Below are positions 32,744 through 40,213 of a DNA stretch of 40,213 nt, piece by piece. This DNA comes from Elusimicrobia bacterium RIFOXYA2_FULL_39_19 (GTDB lineage: Bacteria; Elusimicrobiota; Endomicrobiia; CG1-02-37-114; XYA2-FULL-39-19). Under the pieces are notes generated by a model that saw only the letters and a list, made by a program, of their open reading frames with translations, did not search any database and was not told where the DNA came from. The translations under genes and the position numbers were made by a program. Within the stretch, counting starts at the first letter, position 1; every line of letters starts with the position of its first letter. Where the stretch lies: NCBI GenBank assembly GCA_001800285.1, contig MGVC01000049.1, positions 11,966-52,178 of the forward strand. The letters are read 5' to 3'.

Positions 32744-32753
32744 TTAGGGGCGT

Positions 32754-33284
32754 TTATAGGTTGTCGCCTTTAAAGAATTTAATCATATAGCGCATAATAT
32801 CTAAAGGTTTTGGCGGACAGCCCGGTATGTGAAAATTTATAGGTATGACGTTTTTTACACCGTTTAAAGTGTAATACGAATCCTTAAAAATACCGCCGTT
32901 TAAGGCACAATCCCCAAGAGTAATTACCAGGTTAGGTTTTGGCATGGCTTCATACGTTCTTTTTAAAGCAAGTTCCATGTTTTTTGATACCGGTCCCGTA
33001 ACCAGCAGTGCATCTGCATGGCGCGGTGAGGCTACAAAATCAACACCGAACCGTTGAATATCATAAACCGGGTTAGAGATTGCTATTATCTCGGATTCAC
33101 AGCCGCCACAGGAGCCTGTATCAACTTCCCTTATATGGAAAGACCTGTTAAAGTGTTTATTTATCATATTCCTGAGCTCTTTACCAATACTTTCAAGCTC
33201 ACTGCTGTTTAAGAGCGCGCTTTCAGGTTTAATTTGCCTTGTTACACAGCCTTTAATGATACTGTTTTTTATTATTTCTATCAT
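32754..33284 (-). CDS. Ehr-type complex small subunit (NuoB/HycG-like, 176 aa)
   Basis: This is the Fe-S subunit that pairs with the large subunit. Ligands for the proximal [4Fe-4S] cluster are all present: 'GSCGGCESEI' (two Cys), 'LGDCALNGG' and 'IPGCPPKPLDIMRY'. The rest matches the NuoB/HycG fold (DFVASPRHADALLVTGPVS). It overlaps the large-subunit gene by four bases (ATGA at 33284-33281). The intact cluster site contrasts with the lost NiFe site of its partner, so electron transfer may still occur through it. Confidence 0.88.
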   Translation of the reverse strand: MIEIIKNSIIKGCVTRQIKPESALLNSSELESIGKELRNMINKHFNRSFHIREVDTGSCGGCESEIIAISNPVYDIQRFGVDFVASPRHADALLVTGPVSKNMELALKRTYEAMPKPNLVITLGDCALNGGIFKDSYYTLNGVKNVIPINFHIPGCPPKPLDIMRYMIKFFKGDNL

Positions 33285-34864
33285 AAATCATTCCCGGAAT
33301 AGGATAAATCAAAACTTTTATTGCAGACAGGAAAATCGGGCACTATGTTGCCCGGAGCGCAATAAGAAAGGCCCTGCCAGTTATGAAATGAAGCATCAAC
33401 TATTTTGCATCTGTCTATTAATCCTGCTTCGTTTATTTTCAGCCAGTACAGCACAGGCCCGCGCCAGCCTTCTACATAGCCTAAGCCAAATTTATTTCCC
33501 AGTAATAATTCATAATTAAAACTGCTGTCAGCCGAATTCAGCAAAAGTACACACTGCTGTATTATTAAAATTGACTGCTCTATTTCGCTAATCCTTACAT
33601 TTAGCCTTGCCAGCACATCTCCTTTTGTCTGTTCCGGTAAATTGAATTCAATTTTATTATAGCAAGCGCCAAAATCTTTTCTCAAATCCCTGTTTATACC
33701 GGAAGCCCGGGCAGCCATTCCTGTTATTCCCACATCCTGCGCAATAACTTTATTTAATATACCCGTAGTTTCTACCCGGTCCATAAATGTGAAGTTTGCA
33801 TAAAGCATTTTCTTTAAGCTTTCAAAATCTTTTTTCAAACTTTTCAGGGTTTCCAACAGCAGGGCCGTATCATTCCCGGATAATTCTTTTGAAATACCGC
33901 CTATTATATTTATTCCTTTTAGATACCTGCTTCCTGTCAGTTTATCGTTTAGTGAAAGCACGGTTTCTTTCATTATTGACGCATAAGCATGCGGAAAACT
34001 AAACCCTACATCTACCGCAATCCCGCCTATGCCGGTTAAATGATTATAGATTCTTTCCAATTCAAGAAATATAGCGCGCTGATAGTTTGTTTTCGGCGCC
34101 ACTTTTATTACTTTTATTTTTTCTACAGCACTGCAGAAAGCCCAGCTGTGCGCAAAAACCGAATCTCCGCTTACGCATTCAGATAGCTTCAGGCATTCTT
34201 CCGGGAGCTTGTTTTCAAACAGTTTTTCTACGCCCCTATGCGTAAAAACCAGCCTTATTTCCAGGTTTATAATAGGCTCACCGGCAACACTGAACCTGAA
34301 ATGCCCCGGGCCGATGATGCCCGCATGCACAGGCCCTACGGGAACCTCAAACACGCCTTCACCCTCAGTTTTTCTGAACACATATTCTTTTTTCAGGCTT
34401 TCCTTTATATCTTTTATATCAAAACTCTTTCTTAGCGGGTAACTGCCTTCCGGCCAAACTTCATCATGCAGATTCAGCCTTCTGGAATCCGGGCTTAAGT
34501 TTGGCTCAAGGCCGAACATTTCCTTTATTTCCCGTTCAAACAAGCTGGCAGAATACATTTCAGAAGATAATGATTCATATTCCGGATTATTTTCGGGTAT
34601 TTCCGTAACAATAAAAAACCATTTTTTAAACTGCACGCTTTCAAAAACACAATACAGCTTAAACATGCCTTTGTTTTGTGTTTCATCAACGGCAAACAAC
34701 ATCATTACCGGCGCCTTAAGTTTTTTATGAAACAAGAGGCAGGTATTTTTAAAATCTTCCCTGCGCACTTTAACATAAACCTCATCGTTAAAGGCAGGCT
34801 CTGAAGATAAGAAGTTTATCTTCATTTCTTTTTCTATGTCTTTTATTATCTGATTGTACGCCAT
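33281..34864 (-). CDS. Ehr-type complex large subunit (fused NuoC-NuoD/HycE-like) lacking NiFe ligands (527 aa)
   Basis: Residues 1 to about 160 are a NuoC (30 kDa)-like domain; the rest is the NuoD/HycE-like catalytic-type domain (VPVGPVHAGIIGPGHFRFSV, THRGVEKLFE). In hydrogenases of this group the N-terminal motif is VCGICGFAHS; here it is VSGDSVFAHS, both Cys replaced by Ser. The C-terminal DPCxxC motif is replaced by 'FDLSYSGND'. All four Ni-binding cysteines are therefore missing and the protein cannot be a NiFe hydrogenase. This is the defining feature of Ehr (energy-converting hydrogenase related) complexes. One base separates it from the upstream membrane subunit gene. Confidence 0.88.
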   Translation of the reverse strand: MAYNQIIKDIEKEMKINFLSSEPAFNDEVYVKVRREDFKNTCLLFHKKLKAPVMMLFAVDETQNKGMFKLYCVFESVQFKKWFFIVTEIPENNPEYESLSSEMYSASLFEREIKEMFGLEPNLSPDSRRLNLHDEVWPEGSYPLRKSFDIKDIKESLKKEYVFRKTEGEGVFEVPVGPVHAGIIGPGHFRFSVAGEPIINLEIRLVFTHRGVEKLFENKLPEECLKLSECVSGDSVFAHSWAFCSAVEKIKVIKVAPKTNYQRAIFLELERIYNHLTGIGGIAVDVGFSFPHAYASIMKETVLSLNDKLTGSRYLKGINIIGGISKELSGNDTALLLETLKSLKKDFESLKKMLYANFTFMDRVETTGILNKVIAQDVGITGMAARASGINRDLRKDFGACYNKIEFNLPEQTKGDVLARLNVRISEIEQSILIIQQCVLLLNSADSSFNYELLLGNKFGLGYVEGWRGPVLYWLKINEAGLIDRCKIVDASFHNWQGLSYCAPGNIVPDFPVCNKSFDLSYSGNDL

Positions 34865-34865
34865 T

Positions 34866-36320
34866 TTACATTCCCTGCAGTATATTTATTGATGCTTTCA
34901 AAATATTATTAAAATATTCCGGTATAGCTAACCCGAAATAAACCATAATTATGCCAAGAAAAATAAATAGTATTTTGTTTGACATTGGCTCAACGAACAC
35001 TTGCATTGCTGCTGGTTTTTTGCCAAACAACAATCCTGAAAAATGAAATATCAACCCCGCAAAAATAACCGCTATGCAGGCAAGAAAAATAAAACAGGCC
35101 GCAAAACTCTTCCCGGTAAACCCGGCTATGAGCACCATAATTTCGCTTAAAAATATTGAAAAAGGCGGCGAACCGGATAAAGCAAACACCCCTATTAACA
35201 GCATAAATCCTGTCAGGGGCATTGACTGCAGGACTCCCGTAATTTGCCTAATATTATGACTCCTGTATTTTTTTATAATGTTTCCTGCGCCGAAAAACAT
35301 CAAAGATTTAGTGACCGCATGGTTAAACATGTGCAGTAACGCGCCATAATAACCCAGCCAAGTGCCAAATCCTATACCCACTGCAATAATTCCTATATGT
35401 TCTATACTGCTATACGCCAGCAGCCTTTTAATATCTTTCTGCACAATAATAAATACGGCAGCCACCACTAGCGATATGAGCCCAAGAAACACCAGCAGAT
35501 TGCCCGTAAACTCCGGCCCTATACATTTATTTACAATAATCATGTACCTTAATATAGCGTATAAGGCGGTTTTTAAAAGCACGCCGGATAATAACGCGCT
35601 TACCGGTGTAACCGCCTGGCTGTGCGCATCCGGCAGCCAGGTATGCATAGGCGCAAGCCCTGCTTTTGTGCCAAATCCTACCAAAATAAATAAAAACGCT
35701 ATTTTTAATACATTCGGGTTGAGTTTAGCTGAAACCGCGGAAATCTCAGTCCAATTCAGGCTGTGCACGCCTGCGTTTAACGATGCAGTATAATAAAAAA
35801 GTATGGTTCCAAAAAGCGCCAGCGCAATTCCTACGGAACAAATAATAATATATTTCCAGGCGGCTTCCACTGATTCCTTTTTATTGTAAAAACCTACCAG
35901 AAAAGCAGAGGTAAGGGTGGTCATTTCTATGGAAACCCAGATAATCCCCAGATTATCCACTACCGTAGAAAAAAACATAGTAAACACAAACATATCAAAC
36001 AGCAGATAGTACAATCTGGCTTTTCTGTTTGAAATTATATTGTCCCGGACATCTTCCCCTATATAATTCACTGAATATAATGAAGCAATAAAACTAACCA
36101 GTGAAATCAGCAGTACAAAAAAACCGCTTAAAGCATCTGCATAAAAAAAATCCCTGTATGAAATACTTCTCCCCGTTAGCCTGCCTGCCAAAACCAGAGA
36201 AAATATCATTAAAACGAAATAGCCCGCTGTGTGATAAACGGCTATTTTCCGTATTTCCTTAATGACTAACGGTATCAAAGCCAGCGCAACAGGCAGGCCT
36301 AATACTACCAACAATTCCAT
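34866..36320 (-). CDS. Ehr-type membrane subunit, HyfF/NuoN-like antiporter-type (484 aa)
   Basis: About 14 membrane helices of the Mrp-antiporter/NuoLMN family. The conserved ion-channel residues are visible: Glu in 'WVSIEMTTLTSAFLVGFY', Lys in 'GFGTKAGLAPMHTWLPDAH' and Lys in 'DIKRLLAYSSIEHIGII'. The pattern 'YNKKESVEAAWKYIIICSVG' is typical of HyfF. It probably pumps H+ or Na+ when driven by the soluble arm. Two bases separate it from the HyfE-like gene. Confidence 0.88.
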   Translation of the reverse strand: MELLVVLGLPVALALIPLVIKEIRKIAVYHTAGYFVLMIFSLVLAGRLTGRSISYRDFFYADALSGFFVLLISLVSFIASLYSVNYIGEDVRDNIISNRKARLYYLLFDMFVFTMFFSTVVDNLGIIWVSIEMTTLTSAFLVGFYNKKESVEAAWKYIIICSVGIALALFGTILFYYTASLNAGVHSLNWTEISAVSAKLNPNVLKIAFLFILVGFGTKAGLAPMHTWLPDAHSQAVTPVSALLSGVLLKTALYAILRYMIIVNKCIGPEFTGNLLVFLGLISLVVAAVFIIVQKDIKRLLAYSSIEHIGIIAVGIGFGTWLGYYGALLHMFNHAVTKSLMFFGAGNIIKKYRSHNIRQITGVLQSMPLTGFMLLIGVFALSGSPPFSIFLSEIMVLIAGFTGKSFAACFIFLACIAVIFAGLIFHFSGLLFGKKPAAMQVFVEPMSNKILFIFLGIIMVYFGLAIPEYFNNILKASINILQGM

Positions 36321-36322
36321 TG

Positions 36323-36955
36323 CTATCCCCGCAAAGTTTTTAGTTTATCTATATCAATATGGGTAAAAAGTTTATTAATCCTGAAAATAAATATTCCCAG
36401 TATTATGGCAAAAACAAAAATATCAAAGAAAATTGCTATTTCAACAAAAAACGGGATACTGCCGCACAAAGCAACCGCCGTAAGAAAAGACCCGTTTTCA
36501 ATAACCAGCAGGCCTATCACCTGCGCTACGGCTTTCATTCTAAACACCATGATAAAAATACCTATCAAAATAACTGAAAGTGAAACTGAAAAGGCCGCCA
36601 CATCCGGTTTATTCTGAAGGCCCATTATTCTTTCGGCAAAAAGGTATGAAAAAAATGACAATAAAACCGCAATAACCAGAGACAGCATAGGATTTATGGA
36701 TAGCCCCAGGTTATCATCTATTTTAATTTTTTTAACCATCCAGCGCAGAAAATACGGTATCAGCCCTACTTTTAATAAAAGTATAAGCGCCGCAACAACA
36801 TACAGTTCTGAATCCTTGGCCCAAACGGCGCGGGTAAGGGCCAGCACAAACAAACAAAAAGACTGGAGCATAAAACCGTTTATCAAAGCAACCGTTCTTT
36901 TGGATAAAACCAACATAAGCGTTAAAACAAAAATAATTATTACTAAAAGATTCAT
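36323..36955 (-). CDS. Ehr-type membrane subunit, HyfE-like (210 aa)
   Basis: This is a small polytopic protein with about six to seven helices. The C-terminal part (VIGLLVIENGSFLTAVALC) has the Glu-containing helix of NuoK/HyfE-type subunits; the N-terminal part is the HyfE extension. It lies one base after the HyfC-like gene and two before the HyfF-like gene, in the order known from hyf and ehr clusters. Confidence 0.82.
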   Translation of the reverse strand: MNLLVIIIFVLTLMLVLSKRTVALINGFMLQSFCLFVLALTRAVWAKDSELYVVAALILLLKVGLIPYFLRWMVKKIKIDDNLGLSINPMLSLVIAVLLSFFSYLFAERIMGLQNKPDVAAFSVSLSVILIGIFIMVFRMKAVAQVIGLLVIENGSFLTAVALCGSIPFFVEIAIFFDIFVFAIILGIFIFRINKLFTHIDIDKLKTLRG

Positions 36956-36956
36956 C

Positions 36957-37877
36957 TCAATACCCCAACAATGCTATTATTACCGCTATAGTTGCTAACA
37001 CTAAACCAAAAGCAAGAAAATCCACCACTCTGAACAACCGGACTTTTGCTGACATAACTTCAATAAAACCAATCAATGCACATAAGGTTAAAAGTTTTAA
37101 AAAATATACTGCAATATTCAAAGATACTGCAAAAATATCACCGGCAGGAAATAAATTGAAAGGAATAATAATATTAACTGTTAAAGTAAAAAATATTATC
37201 TGTTTAATGTAACCCGCCAGCTCTATTAAAGCCAGGGACCTGCCGGAATATTCCAGCACCATAGCTTCATGAATCATGGTTAATTCCAGATGGGTTTTCT
37301 GATTGTCTACCGGCAGGCGGGAGGTCTCTGCAATAGCCACAAACAGCAGAGCCATGCCGGCTATAACAGCAGAAACCTGCATATTGTTTTGCATAAATAC
37401 CGCATACAGGCTGGTTGACTGTGCATTTATTGATACCGCAAACACAGTTAAAAGAGCTATTGGCTCCACCAGGCTTGAAATAAACATTTCCCTTGAAGAC
37501 CCCATGCCGCCAAACGCACTGCCTGCTTCCAGGGCAGACAAGGCCATAAAAAAACGCCCGGCAGAAAGCAGAAAAATAATTACAATAAAATCACCCGTTA
37601 TATTTAAGGGCGCTTCGCTTAAAATAACCGGGACCATAAACAATGCAAGAATTACTGTGCTTAACACAATGTACGGCGTAATCCTGAAAATCCAGGATAC
37701 GTTTTCAGATATTACTTCTTCTTTTGCCATAAGTTTAAAAAAGTTATAATACGGCTGAACTACAACTGCGCCTTTTCTCATGCGCAGATTGTTTTTTATT
37801 TTGCGGATAAGGCCGCTTAAAAGAGGCGCCAGCGCTATAAGCATTAATGTTTGAAGTAAAATAATCATTGTTTTCAT
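36957..37877 (-). CDS. Ehr-type membrane subunit, HyfC/NuoH-like (306 aa)
   Basis: About eight membrane helices. The anchor subunit motifs are present: 'GLIRKIKNNLRMRKGAVVVQ', 'EAGSAFGGMGSSREMFIS', 'LPVDNQKTHLELTMIHEAM' and 'VLEYSGRSLALIE', which correspond to the NuoH loops that face the NuoB/NuoD pair. It links the soluble arm to the pumping subunits. A 148-bp spacer with strong hairpins separates it from the upstream HyfB-like gene. The ribosome binding site is weak; a second ATG three codons later is possible. Confidence 0.88.
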   Translation of the reverse strand: MKTMIILLQTLMLIALAPLLSGLIRKIKNNLRMRKGAVVVQPYYNFFKLMAKEEVISENVSWIFRITPYIVLSTVILALFMVPVILSEAPLNITGDFIVIIFLLSAGRFFMALSALEAGSAFGGMGSSREMFISSLVEPIALLTVFAVSINAQSTSLYAVFMQNNMQVSAVIAGMALLFVAIAETSRLPVDNQKTHLELTMIHEAMVLEYSGRSLALIELAGYIKQIIFFTLTVNIIIPFNLFPAGDIFAVSLNIAVYFLKLLTLCALIGFIEVMSAKVRLFRVVDFLAFGLVLATIAVIIALLGY

Positions 37878-38028
37878 TTTGGTAGATCCCCACGGGCAAA
37901 GCCCGTGGCTCTAACTAATTACCCCATACAGTTTTCAAACAGAACAAGTTTGAAAACTACCGTAGGGATAAACAGCAAACATGCATTCACCATACCGCTT
38001 TAGCGGTATGGAACTCTGCTGCTGTTTA
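37878..38028. repeat. Spacer with three strong hairpins inside the Ehr operon
   Basis: Three separate perfect palindromes: CCACGGGC-AAA-GCCCGTGG (37890-37908), AGTTTTCAAAC-7 nt-GTTTGAAAACT (37930-37958) and CCATACCGCT-TT-AGCGGTATGG (37990-38011). The last is enclosed by TAAACAGCA (37969-37977)/TGCTGTTTA (38020-38028), which reaches into the stop of the upstream gene. None has a T-tract typical of a terminator. They may be REP-like insertions or mRNA-stability elements that set subunit ratios. Confidence 0.65.
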
Positions 38029-39867
38029 GAACCTGTTCATAAATAAGATAAGAAATACTATGGCCATAAAAATGCACGCTATATAAAAATGAATACTGCC
38101 GGACTGGAATTTACTTAAATATTTTGCAGCATAGAAAGTTCTTTTGTAAATTAAATCATAAATATACTTTTTAAAAACAGGCGTAATTGAGGTTTTATAT
38201 TTTATTGATTTTACGTGATAATAGGATGACTTTATTTCTTCTGTTTTCCTGGAAGTCCGGTAAAAAAAACTGAACGCTATGCGAAACGGTTTTGAAAATG
38301 CTGTGCCTGTATAAGCGTTTCGGGAATCAATTTTATAATAGCCGCAGCTCCAGGTTCTGTCTCTGGTTACTTTTCCCGGGCCGGCAAATATTCTGACAGC
38401 CAGATAAACCATAACCATTATCGCTATAAGCATAACCGCAATAAAAGGTATTGATAAGCCTGCGCACGACAGCGTATTTACCGGTGTTATTACAAAACTG
38501 CCGGAGCTGAAATTATACGTGCTTTCATTTACACCATACAGGCTCTGGGAAATTCTGTTTAAACTCTTAAATATTTGCGCTGAAAACAACCCGAAAATAA
38601 CAATTAAAGCCGACAGGAAAAACATGGGATAATACATAAGCGGCGGCACTTCCCGGGCCTGCCGGGCAGGCTCTGACCTGGGCAAACCAAGAAATGTTAC
38701 GCCGAAAGCTTTAACAAAACAGGCTGCGGCAAGCCCGCCGGTAATTGCTAGTACCGCCGCATAAAAGCACATGGCTATAGCCTGCGCGCCGGAACAATTC
38801 AGCGCACCGTTAAACAGTACCTGCAAAGTAAGCCATTCGCTGGCAAACCCGTTTAAAGGCGGCAAAGCGGAAATTGCCATAGACCCTATAAGAAATGAAA
38901 CAGCGGTAAACGGCATTGGCTTAATCAGTCCGCCAAGTTTTTCTATGTTGCGCAAGCCGGTGGCTTTATATACACTGCCGGCACCCAAAAACAAAAGGCT
39001 TTTAAAAATTCCGTGGTTTATTAAATGATACAACCCTGCAGACAGCGCCAATACCGCTAAAACCGGCAAACCCTTTGAAATAAAAACCATTGACGCCCCT
39101 ACACCGAAAAGAATAATACCCATATTTTCAACGCTTGAATATGCCAGCAATTTCTTAATGTCATTTTCTATAAGTGCGTACATAATTCCTATAAGGCAGG
39201 AAATGGATGCCAATATTAAAATCAAATTACCCCACCATAAAGTATCAGCTCCTAAAATATAAATAATAAATCTGATAATCCCGTAAACGGCTGTTTTTAT
39301 CATCACACCGGACATAATGCCTGAAATATGGCTTGGCGCCTGCGGATGGGCATAAGGCAGCCAGATATGCACCGGTACAATACCCGCCTTGGTACCAAAA
39401 CCGATAAGTAAAAATAAAAAGACAACATTTTTTGTATGGGCAGGCATAAGCAGGCAGGCTTGCTTTATTGCATAATAATCAAAAGAATTTGCATACTTAA
39501 ACATCAGTAGAAATGAAAATACTATAAAAGCTGTACCTAAATGCGTCATTATAATATACAGTATGCCGGCTTTTATAGACTTTTTATCTTCCGTATCAAA
39601 AACCACAAAAAAGAAAGACACTAAGGACATAATTTCCCAGAAAATCAGAAATAAAAGCGCATTGCTTACAGTAACCACCATAAGCATTGAACCCACAAAA
39701 AGTACAAGTAAAAACCAGGCAAGCAATATTTTTTTTGAAGAATAATGGTGTTTCAGGTACCCTATAGAATAAACTGCACAGGGTATTGAAACCAGCAAAA
39801 TAAGAAACACAAAGAATTGGGATAAGGGGTCAAAAATTAAAGAAAAGTTTAGATTAAGTAAATTCAT
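38026..39867 (-). CDS. Ehr-type membrane subunit, HyfB/NuoL-like antiporter-type (613 aa)
   Basis: About 14-15 helices of the NuoL/HyfB family: 'FDPLSQFFVFLILLVSIP' at the N-terminus, channel Glu in 'FLIFWEIMSLVSFFFVVF', Lys in 'GFGTKAGIVPVHIWLPYAH', His/Lys helices and 'LLAYSSVENMGIILFGVG'. The tail 'RTWSCGYYK', 'NAYTGTAFSKPFRIAF' is typical of HyfB-type proteins. It is the first gene of the cluster seen here. Upstream is a hairpin terminator and no clear promoter; a purine-rich AGGA lies about 15 bases before the ATG. Confidence 0.88.
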   Translation of the reverse strand: MNLLNLNFSLIFDPLSQFFVFLILLVSIPCAVYSIGYLKHHYSSKKILLAWFLLVLFVGSMLMVVTVSNALLFLIFWEIMSLVSFFFVVFDTEDKKSIKAGILYIIMTHLGTAFIVFSFLLMFKYANSFDYYAIKQACLLMPAHTKNVVFLFLLIGFGTKAGIVPVHIWLPYAHPQAPSHISGIMSGVMIKTAVYGIIRFIIYILGADTLWWGNLILILASISCLIGIMYALIENDIKKLLAYSSVENMGIILFGVGASMVFISKGLPVLAVLALSAGLYHLINHGIFKSLLFLGAGSVYKATGLRNIEKLGGLIKPMPFTAVSFLIGSMAISALPPLNGFASEWLTLQVLFNGALNCSGAQAIAMCFYAAVLAITGGLAAACFVKAFGVTFLGLPRSEPARQAREVPPLMYYPMFFLSALIVIFGLFSAQIFKSLNRISQSLYGVNESTYNFSSGSFVITPVNTLSCAGLSIPFIAVMLIAIMVMVYLAVRIFAGPGKVTRDRTWSCGYYKIDSRNAYTGTAFSKPFRIAFSFFYRTSRKTEEIKSSYYHVKSIKYKTSITPVFKKYIYDLIYKRTFYAAKYLSKFQSGSIHFYIACIFMAIVFLILFMNRF

Positions 39868-39899
39868 TTGCCGATTAATTCCTGACTAAAAAAAATACA

Positions 39900-39936
39900 C
39901 TGTCCACAATTTAAATATATTTGGACAGGTTTTTTA
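39900..39936 (+). terminator. Hairpin terminator upstream of the Ehr cluster
   Basis: CTGTCCA (39900-39906) pairs with TGGACAG (39922-39928), followed by GTTTTTT on the plus strand; an A-run on the left side would give a T-run on the minus strand as well. It could end transcripts entering from the right before the Ehr genes. Confidence 0.55.
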
Positions 39937-40213
39937 GTAGGAACCATCAGCTTTTAGGGCGGTTTAACCTGAGAGAATGGTTAGGTGGAGATCCATCACC
40001 AGTGAAACAAGAACAAGTTACTTTGATTATTTAAAATATATAAATTCCTAACTATAAAGTCAATAAATCCACATTAATGCGAAAAGGCAGCAGACTTACA
40101 AACCACAGAACCGTAATTCATTTGTAGGGCGGGATCTCCTGATCACGTCGCAGCTTCTATATTCCGGATTGTTCGGTCTGATAGATTATCCTGTAATCTG
40201 TCATCAGACACCC
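39937..40213. other. Right-end intergenic region, possibly with decayed gene or repeat remnants
   Basis: No intact gene is visible. A short plus-strand frame without a start codon ends at 40034 and reads '...RFNLREWLGGDPSPVKQEQ', which looks protein-like but is only about 35 codons. Near 40130 a GGCGGGATC-TCCT-GATC sequence resembles a decayed palindromic repeat. Promoters for the Ehr operon, if here, are not obvious. Confidence 0.35.

Noticed and set aside
33281-34864. True group 4 NiFe hydrogenase large subunit
   Set aside because: Both CxxC motifs that bind NiFe are absent, so a hydrogenase call would be wrong despite strong overall similarity.
39916-40034. Protein-coding fragment ending ...GGDPSPVKQEQ
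   Set aside because: No start codon, about 35 codons, no recognisable family; kept only as a possible remnant in the right-end description.

Overview
The window is about 40 kb of AT-rich bacterial DNA. Long runs of co-oriented, overlapping genes (ATGA and TAATG junctions), Shine-Dalgarno-type starts, secreted and membrane proteins, a lipopolysaccharide-type heptosyltransferase and an Ehr-type complex suggest an anaerobic, diderm-like bacterium. The style resembles Elusimicrobiota, Omnitrophota and similar candidate phyla: giant proteins with 'ISGTA.D' repeats, TMTC-like TPR proteins and tRNA genes without an encoded CCA. That placement is inference. No rRNA gene, CRISPR array or intact transposase is visible.

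Region 1 (1-19975, minus strand) is one long probable operon. From its promoter end it encodes a HicB-like protein, a family 9 glycosyltransferase, two B12-type radical SAM proteins, a flippase-like membrane protein, a SPASM-type radical SAM protein, a secreted HEAT-repeat protein, and two tandem TMTC-like GT-C glycosyltransferases with TPR tails. It ends in a giant secreted protein of at least 3,093 residues that runs off the left edge and carries about 21 Ig-like repeats. In animals, TMTC enzymes O-mannosylate beta-sandwich domains of cadherins. This layout suggests a bacterial counterpart: a membrane glycosylation module next to its giant beta-sandwich substrate.

Region 2 (19976-21206) holds a small orphan membrane protein behind a strong promoter, with a long leader and strong nested stem-loops at its 3' end. 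Region 3 (21207-27034, plus strand) holds rtcB, a 62-bp tandem repeat array, a four-helix-bundle (S23-type) gene flanked by inverted octamer repeats, serS, an FkbM-like methyltransferase and an ArnT/PMT-like glycosyltransferase. It ends in two bidirectional hairpins that face glgP (minus strand, 27382-29910).

Region 4 (30146-30990) is the most unusual non-coding stretch. An intact tRNA-Ser(UGA) is surrounded by three structured elements. One starts with a copy of the tRNA 5' half, one ends with a copy of the tRNA 3' end, and they share hairpins whose stems differ but stay paired while the loops are identical. Perfect hairpin terminators lie between the units.

Region 5 (31006-39867, minus strand) encodes a complex related to energy-converting hydrogenases (four membrane subunits, a large and a small subunit). 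All four NiFe-ligand cysteines of the large subunit are replaced, which marks it as an Ehr-type complex rather than a hydrogenase. The last gene of this cluster encodes a protein with two tandem kinase-like domains, the second one degenerate.
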